Both the position numbers and the translations under genes were made by a program. Below, piece after piece: positions 42,883 to 58,282 of a stretch of DNA of 64,000 nucleotides (position 1 is its first letter; every line of letters begins with the position of its first letter). The stretch comes from Streptomyces sp. KL109B (GTDB taxonomy: Bacteria; Actinomycetota; Actinomycetes; Streptomycetales; Streptomycetaceae): NCBI RefSeq assembly GCF_030766935.1, contig NZ_JASERL010000004.1:124001-188000 (forward strand), read 5' to 3'. The notes under the pieces were generated by a model, which was given only the letters and a program-made list of their open reading frames with translations, was not told the origin of the DNA and ran no database searches.

Positions 42883-43740
42883 TCAGCCGTCGGTGGGGCT
42901 CGAAGGGGCTCCCAGCGTGGAGAGGCGGTCGAGTTGGGACGGGGTCAGGTGGAGGTTGGCTGCGGCGAGGTTCTCCTCCAGGTGGTCGATTCGGGCGGTG
43001 CCGGGGATCGGGAGGACGACCGGTGAGTGGGCGAGGAGCCAGGCGAGCGCGACCTGCGTCGGCGTACCCCCGGTCTCGGCCGCGACCGCGGCGATCTCGG
43101 CCCGCTCCCCCGCCGTCCCCGCGGCGACCGGCCGCCACGGCAGGAACCCGATGCCCGCCGCCTCGCAGGCCGCGAGCACCGGCTCGTGCTCGCGGTCGAG
43201 CAGGTTGTAGCGGTTCTGGACGCTGACGACGTCGACGATCTCCCGAGCCTGGGCGAGTTCGTCGACCGTGACCTCGGACAGGCCGAGCCGGCCGACCTTG
43301 CCCTCGGCCTGGAGTTCCCGCAGCGTGCCGAGTTGTTCGGCCAACGGGGTCTCCGGGTCGATACGGTGCAGCTGAAGCAGTTCGACCCGGTCGACGCGGA
43401 GCCGCCGCAGGGCCTGGTCGACCTGATCGCGCAGGATCTCCGGCCGCCCGTCAAGGCGCCACTCACCTCCGGGCCCGGTCCGCGCGACCCCGACCTTGGT
43501 CGTGACGAGCAGGTCGTCCGGGTAGGGGTACAGGGCCTCGGCAAGCAGTTCTTCGTTGGCGCCACCGCCGTACAGGTGCGCGGTGTCGACGAGCGTGACG
43601 CCCAGTTCGACGGCCCGCCGGGCAACCGCGAGCGACCTTGAGCGGTCGGCAGCGGGCTCGGTGGGCAAGTGCATGGCGCCGAACCCGAGCCTCCCCACGC
43701 GAATGGCTCCGCCATCGAACCCGAACGTACTCGATCCCAT
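42883..43740 (-). CDS. aldo/keto reductase
   Basis: 285 residues from ATG 43740. (alpha/beta)8 barrel with the catalytic set: Asp and Tyr in LVDTAHLYGGGANEELLAEAL, Lys in LLVTTKVGVA and His in LLQLHRIDP. NADPH-binding loop LPIPGTARIDHLEENLAAANL lies near the end. It reduces aldehydes or ketones; substrate unknown. It sits between obg and the proB region, where the ancestral operon order would place proB directly, so it is probably an insertion. Confidence 0.93.
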   Translation of the reverse strand: MGSSTFGFDGGAIRVGRLGFGAMHLPTEPAADRSRSLAVARRAVELGVTLVDTAHLYGGGANEELLAEALYPYPDDLLVTTKVGVARTGPGGEWRLDGRPEILRDQVDQALRRLRVDRVELLQLHRIDPETPLAEQLGTLRELQAEGKVGRLGLSEVTVDELAQAREIVDVVSVQNRYNLLDREHEPVLAACEAAGIGFLPWRPVAAGTAGERAEIAAVAAETGGTPTQVALAWLLAHSPVVLPIPGTARIDHLEENLAAANLHLTPSQLDRLSTLGAPSSPTDG

Positions 43741-44236
43741 CCGCTGCCCCGGCCTCTCCGTGTTTCCGCGCTTCTCCGGTGAGCGGTGACAGTACCAACT
43801 CCGTTGAGCGTGAAGGGCGTTGGCGCATCTGCGGGGCGAGCGTCGAGAGGGCTGGGCCGGGCCACCGAGTCGAGCGTGCTGGGCCGGGTGGGCCGGGCCG
43901 GGCGCCCGGGCCAGCCATCCGGCACGCGCTCCGGCGCGGCGCGAGAACCACGCGCGGAGTCGGCCCCGGAGCTCGCCCCCCCCGACGCCACGCCCGAATT
44001 GGCGGGCGCCGCCGGGCACCGCCCGGACCTCGGGCCGAAGCCCCCCGGAGGGGGCGGGTAGGTGGGAGATGAGCGGGAAGCGGCGCAGCCGAAGGCCCCG
44101 GCGCCGCGCACCCGAACGAGAGAGCCACCCCGGTACCGCCCCAAAACCCCGGCGCCGCGCACCCGAACCCAAAGACCCCGCCCCCGGCACCACCCACCCC
44201 GGCCCCCGCCACCCCCACCCGAACCCCCACCAACGC
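43741..44236. other. gene-poor GC-rich stretch
   Basis: About 500 bp between the aldo/keto reductase start and the obg terminator hold no convincing gene: open frames here lack ribosome sites and Streptomyces third-position bias. A direct repeat of a roughly 20-bp CCGGCGCCGCGCACCCGAAC element is seen at about 44097 and 44150. Confidence 0.6.
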
Positions 44237-44272
44237 AAAAGGCGGGCCGCGCCCCAAGGGGTGCGGCCCGCC
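44237..44272 (-). terminator. terminator of the rplU-rpmA-obg operon
   Basis: A 15-bp stem (GGCGGGCCGCGCCCC with GGGGTGCGGCCCGCC, one G-T pair) and an AA loop, with AAAA on its left giving TTTT in the transcript; 23 bp past the obg stop. Confidence 0.88.
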
Positions 44273-44294
44273 CGGACGACCCGGTCGCCGGAGG

Positions 44295-45743
44295 CTAGAA
44301 CGGTTCGAAGTCGTCGTACTCCTGCTGCGACTCGTCCCGCTCCGCCTGCTTCTCGCGCCGCCGCGTCACGGCAGGCCGCGGCGCCTCGAAACGGTGGTCC
44401 TCGCCACGGCGGCCGAGCATCTCGGCGCCCGCCATCACCGTCGGCTCCCAGTCGAAGACGACCGCGTTCTCCTCGGGGCCGATGGCGACTCCGTCACCGT
44501 GCCGGGCGCCCGCCTTCAGCAGCTCGTCCTCGACGCCGAGCCGGTTGAGCCGGTCGGCGAGGTAACCCACGGCCTCGTCGTTGTTGAAGTCGGTCTGGCG
44601 CACCCAGCGCTCCGGCTTCTCACCACGCACCCGGAACAGCGGAGCGCCCTCGTAGTCCTCGCGCCTGACGGTGAAGCCCGCGTCGTCCACGGCCTTGGGC
44701 CGGATGACGACCCGGGTCGCCTCCTCCTTCGGCTTCGCGGCACGCGCGCCGGACACCAGCTCGGCGAGCGCGAACGACAGCTCCTTGAGGCCCTTGTGGG
44801 CGACGGCCGACACCTCGAAGACGCGGTAGCCGCGCTCCTCCAGGTCGGGCCGCACCATGTCGGCGAGGTCCTGGCCGTCGGGTACGTCGATCTTGTTGAG
44901 GACCACGATGCGCGGACGGTTCTCGAGCCCGGCGCCGTACTCCTTCAGCTCCTCCTCGATCACGTCGAGGTCGGAGACCGGGTCACGGTCGGATTCGAGC
45001 GTCGCGGTGTCCAGTACGTGCACGAGCACGCTGCACCGCTCCACGTGCCGCAGGAACTCAAGGCCGAGGCCCTTGCCCTGGCTGGCGCCGGGGATCAGGC
45101 CCGGCACGTCCGCGATCGTGTAGACGGTCGCGCCGGCCGTCACCACTCCGAGGTTCGGGACGAGCGTCGTGAACGGGTAGTCCGCGATCTTCGGCTTGGC
45201 GGCGGAGAGCACGGAGATCAGCGAGGACTTGCCGGCGCTCGGGTAGCCGACCAGCGCGACGTCCGCGACCGTCTTCAGTTCGAGCACGACGTCGCGCTCG
45301 TCGCCGGGCACGCCCAGCAGCGCGAAGCCGGGCGCCTTGCGGCGGGCCGAGGCGAGCGCCGCGTTGCCGAGGCCGCCGCGGCCGCCCTGCGCGGCGACGA
45401 ACGTGGTGCCCTGACCGACGAGGTCGGCGAGCACATTGCCCTGCTTGTCGAGGACGACGGTGCCGTCCGGGACGCGCAGGACGAGGTCGTCGCCCTCCTT
45501 GCCGGAGCGGTGGTCACCGGCGCCGGGCTGCCCGTTGGTCGCCTTGCGGTGCGGGTGGTGGTGGTAGTCGAGGAGCGTCGTGACGTCCTGGTCGACGACC
45601 AGGGTCACGTCACCGCCACGGCCGCCGTTGCCGCCGTCCGGGCCGCCGAGCGGCTTGAACTTCTCACGGTGGACGGAGGCACAGCCGTGGCCCCCGCTAC
45701 CCGCGGCGACGTGCAGCTCGACGCGGTCCACGAAGGTGGTCAT
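44295..45743 (-). CDS. obg: Obg/CgtA family GTPase
   Basis: 482 residues. The glycine-rich Obg fold opens the protein (VAAGSGGHGCASVHREKFKPLGGPDGGNGGRGG). GTPase motifs: GYPSAGKSSLISVL, TIADVPGLIPGAS and NKIDVPDG. A C-terminal OCT domain follows (LRLGVEDELLKAGARHGDGVAIG-like), then an acidic tail. Obg acts in large ribosomal subunit assembly and, in Streptomyces, in the onset of sporulation. Downstream of rpmA, with a hairpin in the 136-bp gap. Confidence 0.97.
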   Translation of the reverse strand: MTTFVDRVELHVAAGSGGHGCASVHREKFKPLGGPDGGNGGRGGDVTLVVDQDVTTLLDYHHHPHRKATNGQPGAGDHRSGKEGDDLVLRVPDGTVVLDKQGNVLADLVGQGTTFVAAQGGRGGLGNAALASARRKAPGFALLGVPGDERDVVLELKTVADVALVGYPSAGKSSLISVLSAAKPKIADYPFTTLVPNLGVVTAGATVYTIADVPGLIPGASQGKGLGLEFLRHVERCSVLVHVLDTATLESDRDPVSDLDVIEEELKEYGAGLENRPRIVVLNKIDVPDGQDLADMVRPDLEERGYRVFEVSAVAHKGLKELSFALAELVSGARAAKPKEEATRVVIRPKAVDDAGFTVRREDYEGAPLFRVRGEKPERWVRQTDFNNDEAVGYLADRLNRLGVEDELLKAGARHGDGVAIGPEENAVVFDWEPTVMAGAEMLGRRGEDHRFEAPRPAVTRRREKQAERDESQQEYDDFEPF

Positions 45744-45805
45744 TGGTCAGTGCCTCCACAAACGAATGGATACGACGGGAAATGTCTCTACTTCAACACG
45801 CGAAA

Positions 45806-45843
45806 GGCGGACCCGCTTCCCCGTCGGGGAAGTGAGGTCCGCC
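45806..45843 (-). terminator. hairpin between rpmA and obg
   Basis: Outer stem GGCGGACC/GGTCCGCC (45806-45813 with 45836-45843) and inner stem CTTCCCC/GGGGAAG. It could be a partial terminator or an mRNA processing site that lowers obg expression relative to the ribosomal proteins. Confidence 0.6.
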
Positions 45844-45879
45844 TCGCGAAAAATCCAGGTCAGAAAGCCGTCAGGCGTT

Positions 45880-46134
45880 TCAGGCGACCGGGACGATGTT
45901 CACGACCTTGCGGCCACGGTGGGTACCGAACTCCACCGCACCGGCGTCAAGGGCGAACAGCGTGTCGTCCTTGCCACGGCCGACGCCGTTGCCCGGGTGG
46001 AAGTGGGTGCCGCGCTGGCGGACCAGGATCTCACCGGCGTTGACGGCCTGACCGCCGAAGCGCTTCACGCCGAGCCGCTGAGCATTGGAATCGCGCCCGT
46101 TCCGAGTGGACGATGCGCCCTTCTTGTGTGCCAT
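45880..46134 (-). CDS. rpmA: 50S ribosomal protein bL27
   Basis: 84 residues: MAHKKGASSTRNGRDSNAQR then GGQAVNAGEILVRQRGTHFHPG, the full L27 signature. It starts MAHKKG without the processed extension seen in Firmicutes. L27 sits near the peptidyl-transferase centre. 14 bp downstream of rplU. Confidence 0.98.
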   Translation of the reverse strand: MAHKKGASSTRNGRDSNAQRLGVKRFGGQAVNAGEILVRQRGTHFHPGNGVGRGKDDTLFALDAGAVEFGTHRGRKVVNIVPVA

Positions 46135-46148
46135 CTTGTCTCAGTCCC

Positions 46149-46469
46149 TTACTTCGCAGCCGTGGGGATGCCGGTGACCTTGATCGCCGTGTACTGCTGG
46201 CGGTGGCCCTGGCGACGGCGGTAGCCGGTCTTGTTCTTGTAGCGAAGGATGTCGATCTTCGCGCCCTTGTGGTGGTCCACGACCTCGGCCTGGACCTTGA
46301 TGCCGGCCAGCACCCACGGGTCGCTGGTCACGGCGTCACCGTCGACAACGAGCAGCGTAGAGAGCTCTACGGCGTCGCCAACCTTGGCAGTGGAAATCTT
46401 GTCAACCTCAACGATGTCGCCGACAGCAACCTTGTGCTGGCGACCACCGCTGCGCACGATGGCGTACAC
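46149..46469 (-). CDS. rplU: 50S ribosomal protein bL21
   Basis: 106 residues from GTG 46469 (YAIVRSGGRQHKVAVGDIVEVD), with an AGAGAGAGA ribosome site upstream. The end YKNKTGYRRRQGHRQQYTAIKVTGI is the L21 signature. L21 binds 23S rRNA in the large subunit. First gene of rplU-rpmA-obg; its promoter lies in the roughly 200 bp before the PLD-like gene stop. Confidence 0.97.
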   Translation of the reverse strand: MYAIVRSGGRQHKVAVGDIVEVDKISTAKVGDAVELSTLLVVDGDAVTSDPWVLAGIKVQAEVVDHHKGAKIDILRYKNKTGYRRRQGHRQQYTAIKVTGIPTAAK

Positions 46470-46668
46470 GCGGATCTCTCTCTCGCTCGGAACGGAACCC
46501 CCGCAGTCCAGCCGCACCGGAACCGGGCGGCCTCTCCCCGCGCGGACGCCGGGAGGAAAGAAGGTTTACGGGAGTGAGGCGCATCGATGGACACGCCGAC
46601 GGTCAAGGTTACGGGGCGCCCCACAGAAGGGTCAAACCGGCCCCCGACCGTCACCCCCGCCGCACCCC

Positions 46669-47991
46669 TCAGGCCTTCGTGGCGCTCTTGATCTCACCGT
46701 CCTGCGGCAGCGTCTTGACGCCCTTGCACAGGCTCGTATTGTCCGAGACCCCCGGGTACGCGACGCCCCACACCTTGTTGAAGTGCTGTACGTACGTGTC
46801 GTGCACCGAGTCGTCGTCGATCTTGACGTACGCCTCGTCGTTCTCGCGCAGCGCCGGGTCCGAGGCGTTCTGCGAGCCGGTGAACGTGATCTTGTTGCGG
46901 GCCCCGTCGTACACGCCGTCGATCGCCACGTACTTGGTGTGGATGATGTACGGCGTCGTCGGCGAGGTCCGCGGGTCGTTATAGCAGCGCACCGGCGGGG
47001 CGCCGGAGGAGTGCATCGAGGTCCAGGTGCCGCTGTCGGACGTCGCGTACTCGATCTGGACCGTGCAGCCCGCCTTCTTCAGCGAGACCAGCTTGTCGGC
47101 GATGGCCTGCCGGGTGATCTGGAAGACCGCGGCGCGCACGACGGTCCGCTTGGTGGTGCCGGTCGCCGCGTCCTTGTAGGTGCACGAGACGTTGTTGAGC
47201 ACCGAGTGCAGCGTGTCCGTGGAGTTCGTGGTGCCGGCCCGCGGGAAGAAGTACGCCTTGTAGTGGCCGTTGCTGACCGTGCGGTAGTCCCAGTTCGCCC
47301 AGTCCTTGAGGACCATGTCGTCGAAATAGTCCGAGTACGCGCCGTACAGGACCGGGTTGTTGGGCAGCTGGAGCGCGTCGTTGAAGAACTTCGTGTGCGC
47401 GGAGGGCGTCGAGTTCGACGTGGTCTGCACGACGACGTTCGTGGCGCCCTCGACCGCCGAGAACAGCCAGAACTTGTTGTGCATGATCGACTTCCCGAAC
47501 TTCGGGTCGCCGAGGCAGGACTTCCCCGTGGGGCACAGCGTCACGAAGGACCCGTTGGCGCGGCTGGTGCCGAACAGCGCGGCCAGCTGCGAGTACACCG
47601 TGTTCTCCGGCCGGTCCGTCTTGCTGGTCGAGTCCAGCACGATCTGCACGCGTACGCCGCGGTCCTTGGCCCGCTTCAGCGCGTCGACGATCGTCTGCTC
47701 CCACACGTGGTAGACGGCGACCTTGATGGTCGATCCGGGCAGCGCCGCGTCCGTCAGCTCGACGAGCCGGGTGCGGATGGCGTACTGCTCCTGGGTCGTG
47801 CCCAGCGGGTTGTTGAAGATCGGCCCCTCGGTCCAGGTCCGCGCCCCGTCCGCCTCCGCGGTCCCGGCCGTGACCCCCGCCTGCACTCCGGCCGCCGAGA
47901 GCACGGTGGCCAGGGCCACCACCTGCCGTCCACCCTTGACCGGCTTCGCGGCACGGTGCCGGCCCGTGCCTCTGAGACGCACGTGCGCCAT
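46669..47991 (-). CDS. secreted phospholipase-D-like protein
   Basis: 440 residues from ATG 47991 (GGAGGG about 7 bases upstream). Signal peptide with a basic start and hydrophobic core (VVALATVLSAAGVQAGVTAGTAEA). Two PLD catalytic repeats: MHNKFWLFSAVEG near residue 165 and IHTKYVAIDGVYD near 365. The first has HxK but Ser in the place of the acidic residue of HxKxxxxD, so the two halves are unequal. N-containing loops TTSNST and GSQNASD are present. Substrate may be a phospholipid or nucleic acid; not determined. Cys residues suggest disulphides in the outer domain. Confidence 0.88.
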   Translation of the reverse strand: MAHVRLRGTGRHRAAKPVKGGRQVVALATVLSAAGVQAGVTAGTAEADGARTWTEGPIFNNPLGTTQEQYAIRTRLVELTDAALPGSTIKVAVYHVWEQTIVDALKRAKDRGVRVQIVLDSTSKTDRPENTVYSQLAALFGTSRANGSFVTLCPTGKSCLGDPKFGKSIMHNKFWLFSAVEGATNVVVQTTSNSTPSAHTKFFNDALQLPNNPVLYGAYSDYFDDMVLKDWANWDYRTVSNGHYKAYFFPRAGTTNSTDTLHSVLNNVSCTYKDAATGTTKRTVVRAAVFQITRQAIADKLVSLKKAGCTVQIEYATSDSGTWTSMHSSGAPPVRCYNDPRTSPTTPYIIHTKYVAIDGVYDGARNKITFTGSQNASDPALRENDEAYVKIDDDSVHDTYVQHFNKVWGVAYPGVSDNTSLCKGVKTLPQDGEIKSATKA

Positions 47992-48187
47992 CACATTTCC
48001 CTCCCCTGACATACGCACGCGTCTCCCCACGCCCACCCATGTCCTTCACTTGTTCGACCGCATGAGTTTTACAGGCAGTTGAGCGATCTCCAAGTGGCAA
48101 TGCGCGAATCGAGTGCTCTTCGAGATCTCCCGGATCCCTCACGTCGCCGGAAAACACGTCAATGCCCGACTTGCCGGTACATACGAC

Positions 48188-48220
48188 GACGCCCCGCACA
48201 GCTCAGCTGTGCGGGGCGTC
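48188..48220 (-). terminator. terminator of the RNase E/G gene
   Basis: A 15-bp perfect stem (GACGCCCCGCACAGC and its complement, 48188-48202 with 48206-48220), loop TCA, 52 bp past the rne stop. Confidence 0.85.
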
Positions 48221-48271
48221 ACACCCGGTACGGCGGCCCTGTACGGGCGGTCCGGTTAGGGCGTCGGTGCC

Positions 48272-52537
<4,266 letters not shown>

Positions 52538-52787
52538 GCGGGTGGATCTCCCGTCGGGCCTCCGGGCGCCGCGCCTGATCCGTGACCGGTGACGTCTGCG
52601 GCTCACGCGCTACGTGATGAGCGCGGTGCCGCCGGTCCGGGGCGCGGGCGCCGCACGGAGGCTCTTTATGTCTGTTCTCGCCGGTTCCGGTACGCGATGT
52701 ACGTACGGCCTGGCGAAAGTCCTTGGGTGGGTGCGCTGCCCGACCCAGGTGGCTCCCGAGTACGAGGGCGGCGCTACGACGACCGCC

Positions 52788-53609
52788 TTACGCGGAACCT
52801 TCCACGGCAGGCGCCGTCGCGGTGGCAGTTCCCGTGGCCGCCTTTTGTGGGGCGGTCGGGTCTGCCTCGCGGTCGAGCGCGAGCGGGTCGGTCACCGTGC
52901 CGGTCTCTTCGTCGAAAGGCCCCTGCGCCAGCCTGGTCACCGCTGCGGGGACCGGCGGCGCCAGGTCGGCCACGGCGCGAAGACCGGACAGGACGTCGTC
53001 GGGTCGTACGGCAGGCGTCACGTGCCGAACAACCAGCCGCAGTATCGCACAGGCCGCCTCGCTGGGCCTATCAGCCGGACCAGCCGAAACATCGGAGGCC
53101 TTGTGGGCCTCATGAGACTCGTGGGCCTCCAGGCCGACGACGGCCTCGCGGGCGTCGAACGTCCGGATCCCGCTCTTCGTCTTCCGCTGGACCTCGACGG
53201 TCTCGGCGGCGCGGAACGCCTCGGCGGCGCGCGCGGCCTCCTCGACCGAGACCCCGTCGAGCCGCAGCTCCCACACGGAGGCGGCGAGCCGGTCGGCGAG
53301 GCCCGAGGTGCGGGCCTCGACGGCGTCCACGATGTCGAGTCCTGTGGGCATCGACTCGTCGAGCAGCGCCATCAGCTTCGCGGGGTCGCGCGGCGCGGTG
53401 AGCGCGATCTCCAGGTACTCGGCCTCACTGCCCGTGCCGGTGGGTGCGGCATTGGCGTACGACACCTTGGGGTGCGGCGTGAACCCCGCCGAGTACGCCA
53501 TGGGCACCTCGGCGCGGCGCAGCGCGCGCTCGAAGGCGCGCTGGAAGTCACGGTGGCTGGTGAACCGGAGGCGGCCGCGCTTGGTGTAGCGCAGTCGGAT
53601 GCGCTGCAC
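52788..53609 (-). CDS. TIGR03936 family radical-SAM-associated protein (DUF2344)
   Basis: 273 residues from GTG 53609, where the conserved domain VQRIRLRYTKRGRLRFTSHRDFQRAFERALRRAE starts; CTG 53651 with AAGGAA upstream is an alternative. The DUF2344 core includes FTPHPKVSYANAAPTGTGSEAEYLEI. The C-terminal half is variable and Ala/Pro/Asp-rich. This domain is usually fused to, or encoded next to, the B12-binding radical SAM protein, which is two genes upstream here. Function unknown; an RNA or ribosome-related role has been guessed from its neighbourhood with rne. Confidence 0.88.
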   Translation of the reverse strand: MQRIRLRYTKRGRLRFTSHRDFQRAFERALRRAEVPMAYSAGFTPHPKVSYANAAPTGTGSEAEYLEIALTAPRDPAKLMALLDESMPTGLDIVDAVEARTSGLADRLAASVWELRLDGVSVEEAARAAEAFRAAETVEVQRKTKSGIRTFDAREAVVGLEAHESHEAHKASDVSAGPADRPSEAACAILRLVVRHVTPAVRPDDVLSGLRAVADLAPPVPAAVTRLAQGPFDEETGTVTDPLALDREADPTAPQKAATGTATATAPAVEGSA

Positions 53610-53655
53610 CGCGGGTGCGGGCGGCGGGCCTACGGGCTGTCGCTTGCCCAGTGGT

Positions 53656-54543
53656 CTATTCCTTAATGAATGCGGTCTTCGTGAGATCGGTCGTACTCGT
53701 ATCAAGAGTACGACCCTGCGGGGCCCCCGGTTCCCGCTGGTCCCTGACCAGCGGTTCAGGCTGCTTCGGCGGGCCGAAGAGGGCGCGGCGGACGTCGGCG
53801 CGCGCCTGCCGGGCGGCGGCGCGGACGCTCGCGGCGACCCGGCCCACCGGCGCCAGCACGTAGTCGCGCACCACGTGCCCCACCGGAGTGAGCACCGTGC
53901 GGTACACCCACCGCAGCGGGTCCACGATCAGCCACCGCAGCGCCCGGCCGACGGCACGGGACACGTACCCGGCGATCCGCCACGCGACGCGCAGCGCGTC
54001 CCAGATCTCGCGCCCGACGACGGCGAGCACCGCCCCCACGGCCCGCCCCACGGCGGCGAGCGCCCGCCCGACCGGCACCAGCACCCACCGCCACACCGCG
54101 AGCAGCGGCACGACCACCAACACCCGCCCCAGCCAGGCGAGTCCACGTCCGAGCGGCGCCAACACGTAGTCCCACAGGGCCCGTCCGACGGGCGCGAGGA
54201 CATGGGCGTACAGCCATACGGCGGGGATGACGATCAACACCCGTCCCAGCCAAGCCAGTCCACGTCCGATCGGCGTGAGCACGTAGCGCCACAGCATCTC
54301 GCAGGGCCACACGAAAACCCCGTACAGCACCCAGCCGATCGCCTTCGCGAGCGGCAGCAGCAGGTACCGGCCGAGGAAGCGGCCCACCGCCACGAGCGCG
54401 TCCCACACGAGTCGCAGCGGCACCACGAGGACGACCATCACGATGCGCAGCGGCAGCCTGATCGCCGCCACGAGACAGCCCTCGTCGGCCTGTTGGGGCC
54501 GCGCGGGCCACGGCTCCGTCTTCTTGTCCTGCACGCCTTCCAT
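53656..54543 (-). CDS. repetitive low-complexity membrane protein
   Basis: 295 residues from ATG 54543. Five or more hydrophobic segments alternate with Arg/Gly turns, built from repeats such as LTPIGRGLAWLGRVLIVIPAVW and LAPLGRGLAWLGRVLVVVPLL, about 40 residues apart; others are LAPVGRALWDYV and LTPVGHVVRDYV. A soluble Arg-rich tail follows. No family is known to me. It is between the two radical-SAM-linked genes on the same strand. Internal duplication at DNA level is visible (54121-54180 resembles 54241-54300). Confidence 0.72.
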   Translation of the reverse strand: MEGVQDKKTEPWPARPQQADEGCLVAAIRLPLRIVMVVLVVPLRLVWDALVAVGRFLGRYLLLPLAKAIGWVLYGVFVWPCEMLWRYVLTPIGRGLAWLGRVLIVIPAVWLYAHVLAPVGRALWDYVLAPLGRGLAWLGRVLVVVPLLAVWRWVLVPVGRALAAVGRAVGAVLAVVGREIWDALRVAWRIAGYVSRAVGRALRWLIVDPLRWVYRTVLTPVGHVVRDYVLAPVGRVAASVRAAARQARADVRRALFGPPKQPEPLVRDQREPGAPQGRTLDTSTTDLTKTAFIKE

Positions 54544-54581
54544 GCCTCCCCAGACGCAACCGGCCGACGTCCGGATGCAGT

Positions 54582-54617
54582 TGTGGGGCGGCCGGTTCGT
54601 CAACCGGCCGCCCCACA
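54582..54617 (-). terminator. terminator of the radical SAM gene
   Basis: A 16-bp perfect stem (54582-54597 with 54602-54617, core GTGGGGCGGCCGGTT) and a 4-base loop, 20 bp past the stop codon. Confidence 0.85.
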
Positions 54618-54637
54618 CGCGTACTTGCGGGTTCCGC

Positions 54638-56581
<1,944 letters not shown>

Positions 56582-56622
56582 AACCGTGGACCTTCGTGAG
56601 CTGACAGGGGTGACCCTCAAGC

Positions 56623-58149
56623 CTAACCCGCCGAAAGGGACGGTTCCGCAGCCCGTCCCCAGACCCCCGGCAGCTCCCGCTCCCGGTCCGCCGCGGACGC
56701 CTGTTCCTGGCCGTACAGGAGGCCCCAGGTGAAGGCGGACTCCCCCGCCGCGTGCGCCTGGACCGCGAGGTCGCGCAGGGCCTCGCGGGCGACGACGCTG
56801 TCCTGGTGGTCGCCGAGCACCGTCTGTACGTCCTTCATGGCGCGCGCGAAGCGTTTCGCCTGCTTGCCGAGGGCGGGGGCCGCGGCCTCTCCCGCGTACC
56901 GGGCGCGCTTGGCGGCCTTGCGGGCGTCGTGCATCGCGAGGTCGCGGTCCTCGCCCGGGTCGAGGGACAGGGCGTGTTCGATACGGGTGGCGAGGCGGGC
57001 GTGGTCCTTGAGGGCGGCCTTGGCGAGGGTCGCGGCGGCCGGGCGGTCGGCGGCGGGCTTCAGGGGCGGGTCCGCGAGCAGCGCGTCGAGGGTCTGGAGG
57101 AGGTCCAGGTAGCGCTTGCTGTCGAGGACGGCGACCGTGTGCCGGCGCGAGCCCTGGCGGCGGGCGGCGGCCCAGGTGCGCAGGCGGCCGCGGACGGGGC
57201 CGAGCAGCAGGGGGCGGGGCAGCGCGTCCATGCGGCCGGTGATGCGTTCGGTGAGCACTTCGCGGTCCCGGTCGATGCCCAACTCGGCGGCGAGCCACTT
57301 GAGTTCCTCGCCGACGGGTTCGGTGACGGCCGGGTCGAGGAGTTTCTTGTACGTCTTGAACGCGCTGCGCAGGCGGCGGGTGGCGACGCGCATCTGGTGC
57401 ACCGAGTCCGGCAGGTCGCGGCGGACGGCGGGGTCGAGCTCGACGAGGGCGTCGCGCTGGGCGCGCAGGTGGGCGAGGACGTGGGCGGCGGCGGTGTCGG
57501 GGGCGCCGGTGGGGCGCTGTGTCTTCGTCTTCGTACGTTGCTCAGCCCCGGTCTCCGCCAGCGCCCGCGCCAGCTTCGACGCGGAGCCGGAGCGTTCGAC
57601 GCCTGCCTTGCGGAGGCGTTTCTCGACCTTGCCGAGGAAGGCCGGGTCGGCGCCGTCCGCGAGCTCGACCTCGATCTCGGTCCAGGCGGTGGTCCGCTTC
57701 CCGTCGGCGCGTTCGGCGCGGACGGCGTCGACGCAGACCTCGGCGAGGAGTGAGCCGTCGGCGCCGGTGAGGTGGGAGACGTCGCGGGAGGAGCGGAGGC
57801 GGACGACCGGGATCAGCGCGTCGCCGCGGACCCGGGAGCGGACGAGGCCGGCGAGGGTGCGCGGGAGGGTGGCGGAGGGTGGGGCCTGCACCTCGTCGCG
57901 GATGCCTTCGTCGAGGGCGACCGGGAGTTTCAGGTGCCAGCCGGCGTCGTCGCCGCCGCTGCGGAGGCGCAACGTGATCTTGTCGGTGGCGAGGCGTTGG
58001 TCCTCGGTGTCGTAGTAGACGGCGTCGAGTTCGACGACGCCCTTGTCGACGACGGACGAGACGCCGGGGACCTTGCGCAGGTCGGGTAGCCGGAAGTGTT
58101 CGGCCGGGGCGTCGTACTTTCGCTCGATTTCGCGCTTGGTCTCCGCCAT
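56623..58149 (-). CDS. CYTH and CHAD domain-containing protein
   Basis: 508 residues. The CYTH signature EIERKYDAPA opens the protein, with the tunnel residues KITLRLRSGGDDAGWHLKLP. A CHAD domain follows (DLPDSVHQMRVATRRLRSAFKTYKKLL; AMHDARKAAKRARYAGEAAAP), rich in His and Arg. CYTH proteins hydrolyse triphosphates and CHAD binds polyphosphate, so a role in polyphosphate handling is likely. Located in line with the radical SAM gene (41-bp gap). Confidence 0.93.
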   Translation of the reverse strand: MAETKREIERKYDAPAEHFRLPDLRKVPGVSSVVDKGVVELDAVYYDTEDQRLATDKITLRLRSGGDDAGWHLKLPVALDEGIRDEVQAPPSATLPRTLAGLVRSRVRGDALIPVVRLRSSRDVSHLTGADGSLLAEVCVDAVRAERADGKRTTAWTEIEVELADGADPAFLGKVEKRLRKAGVERSGSASKLARALAETGAEQRTKTKTQRPTGAPDTAAAHVLAHLRAQRDALVELDPAVRRDLPDSVHQMRVATRRLRSAFKTYKKLLDPAVTEPVGEELKWLAAELGIDRDREVLTERITGRMDALPRPLLLGPVRGRLRTWAAARRQGSRRHTVAVLDSKRYLDLLQTLDALLADPPLKPAADRPAAATLAKAALKDHARLATRIEHALSLDPGEDRDLAMHDARKAAKRARYAGEAAAPALGKQAKRFARAMKDVQTVLGDHQDSVVAREALRDLAVQAHAAGESAFTWGLLYGQEQASAADRERELPGVWGRAAEPSLSAG

Positions 58150-58190
58150 GAACCGAATTTAGTCGTGACCGGCGCCGTGGCCAAGGTCTC

Positions 58191-58234
58191 GGGGCTCCGC
58201 CCCGGACCCCGCGCCTCAAGCGCCGGCGGGGCTG
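58191..58234. repeat. REP-like dispersed repeat
   Basis: Carries the same GGGGCTCCGCCCCGG palindrome and CTCAAGCGCCGGCGGGGCT element as the copies at 42599-42868 and (inverted) in comEC. It lies between the CYTH-CHAD gene and rodA. Confidence 0.85.
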
Positions 58235-58282
58235 GATGTACCGAACCGGCGTTGCGCTGGCTTGAAGAGCGGCCCGCGGCGA

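Noticed and set aside
43820..44548. 242-residue plus-strand frame in the gene-poor stretch before obg
   Set aside because: Arg/Pro/Ala low-complexity composition and overlap with obg on the other strand; no recognisable domain.
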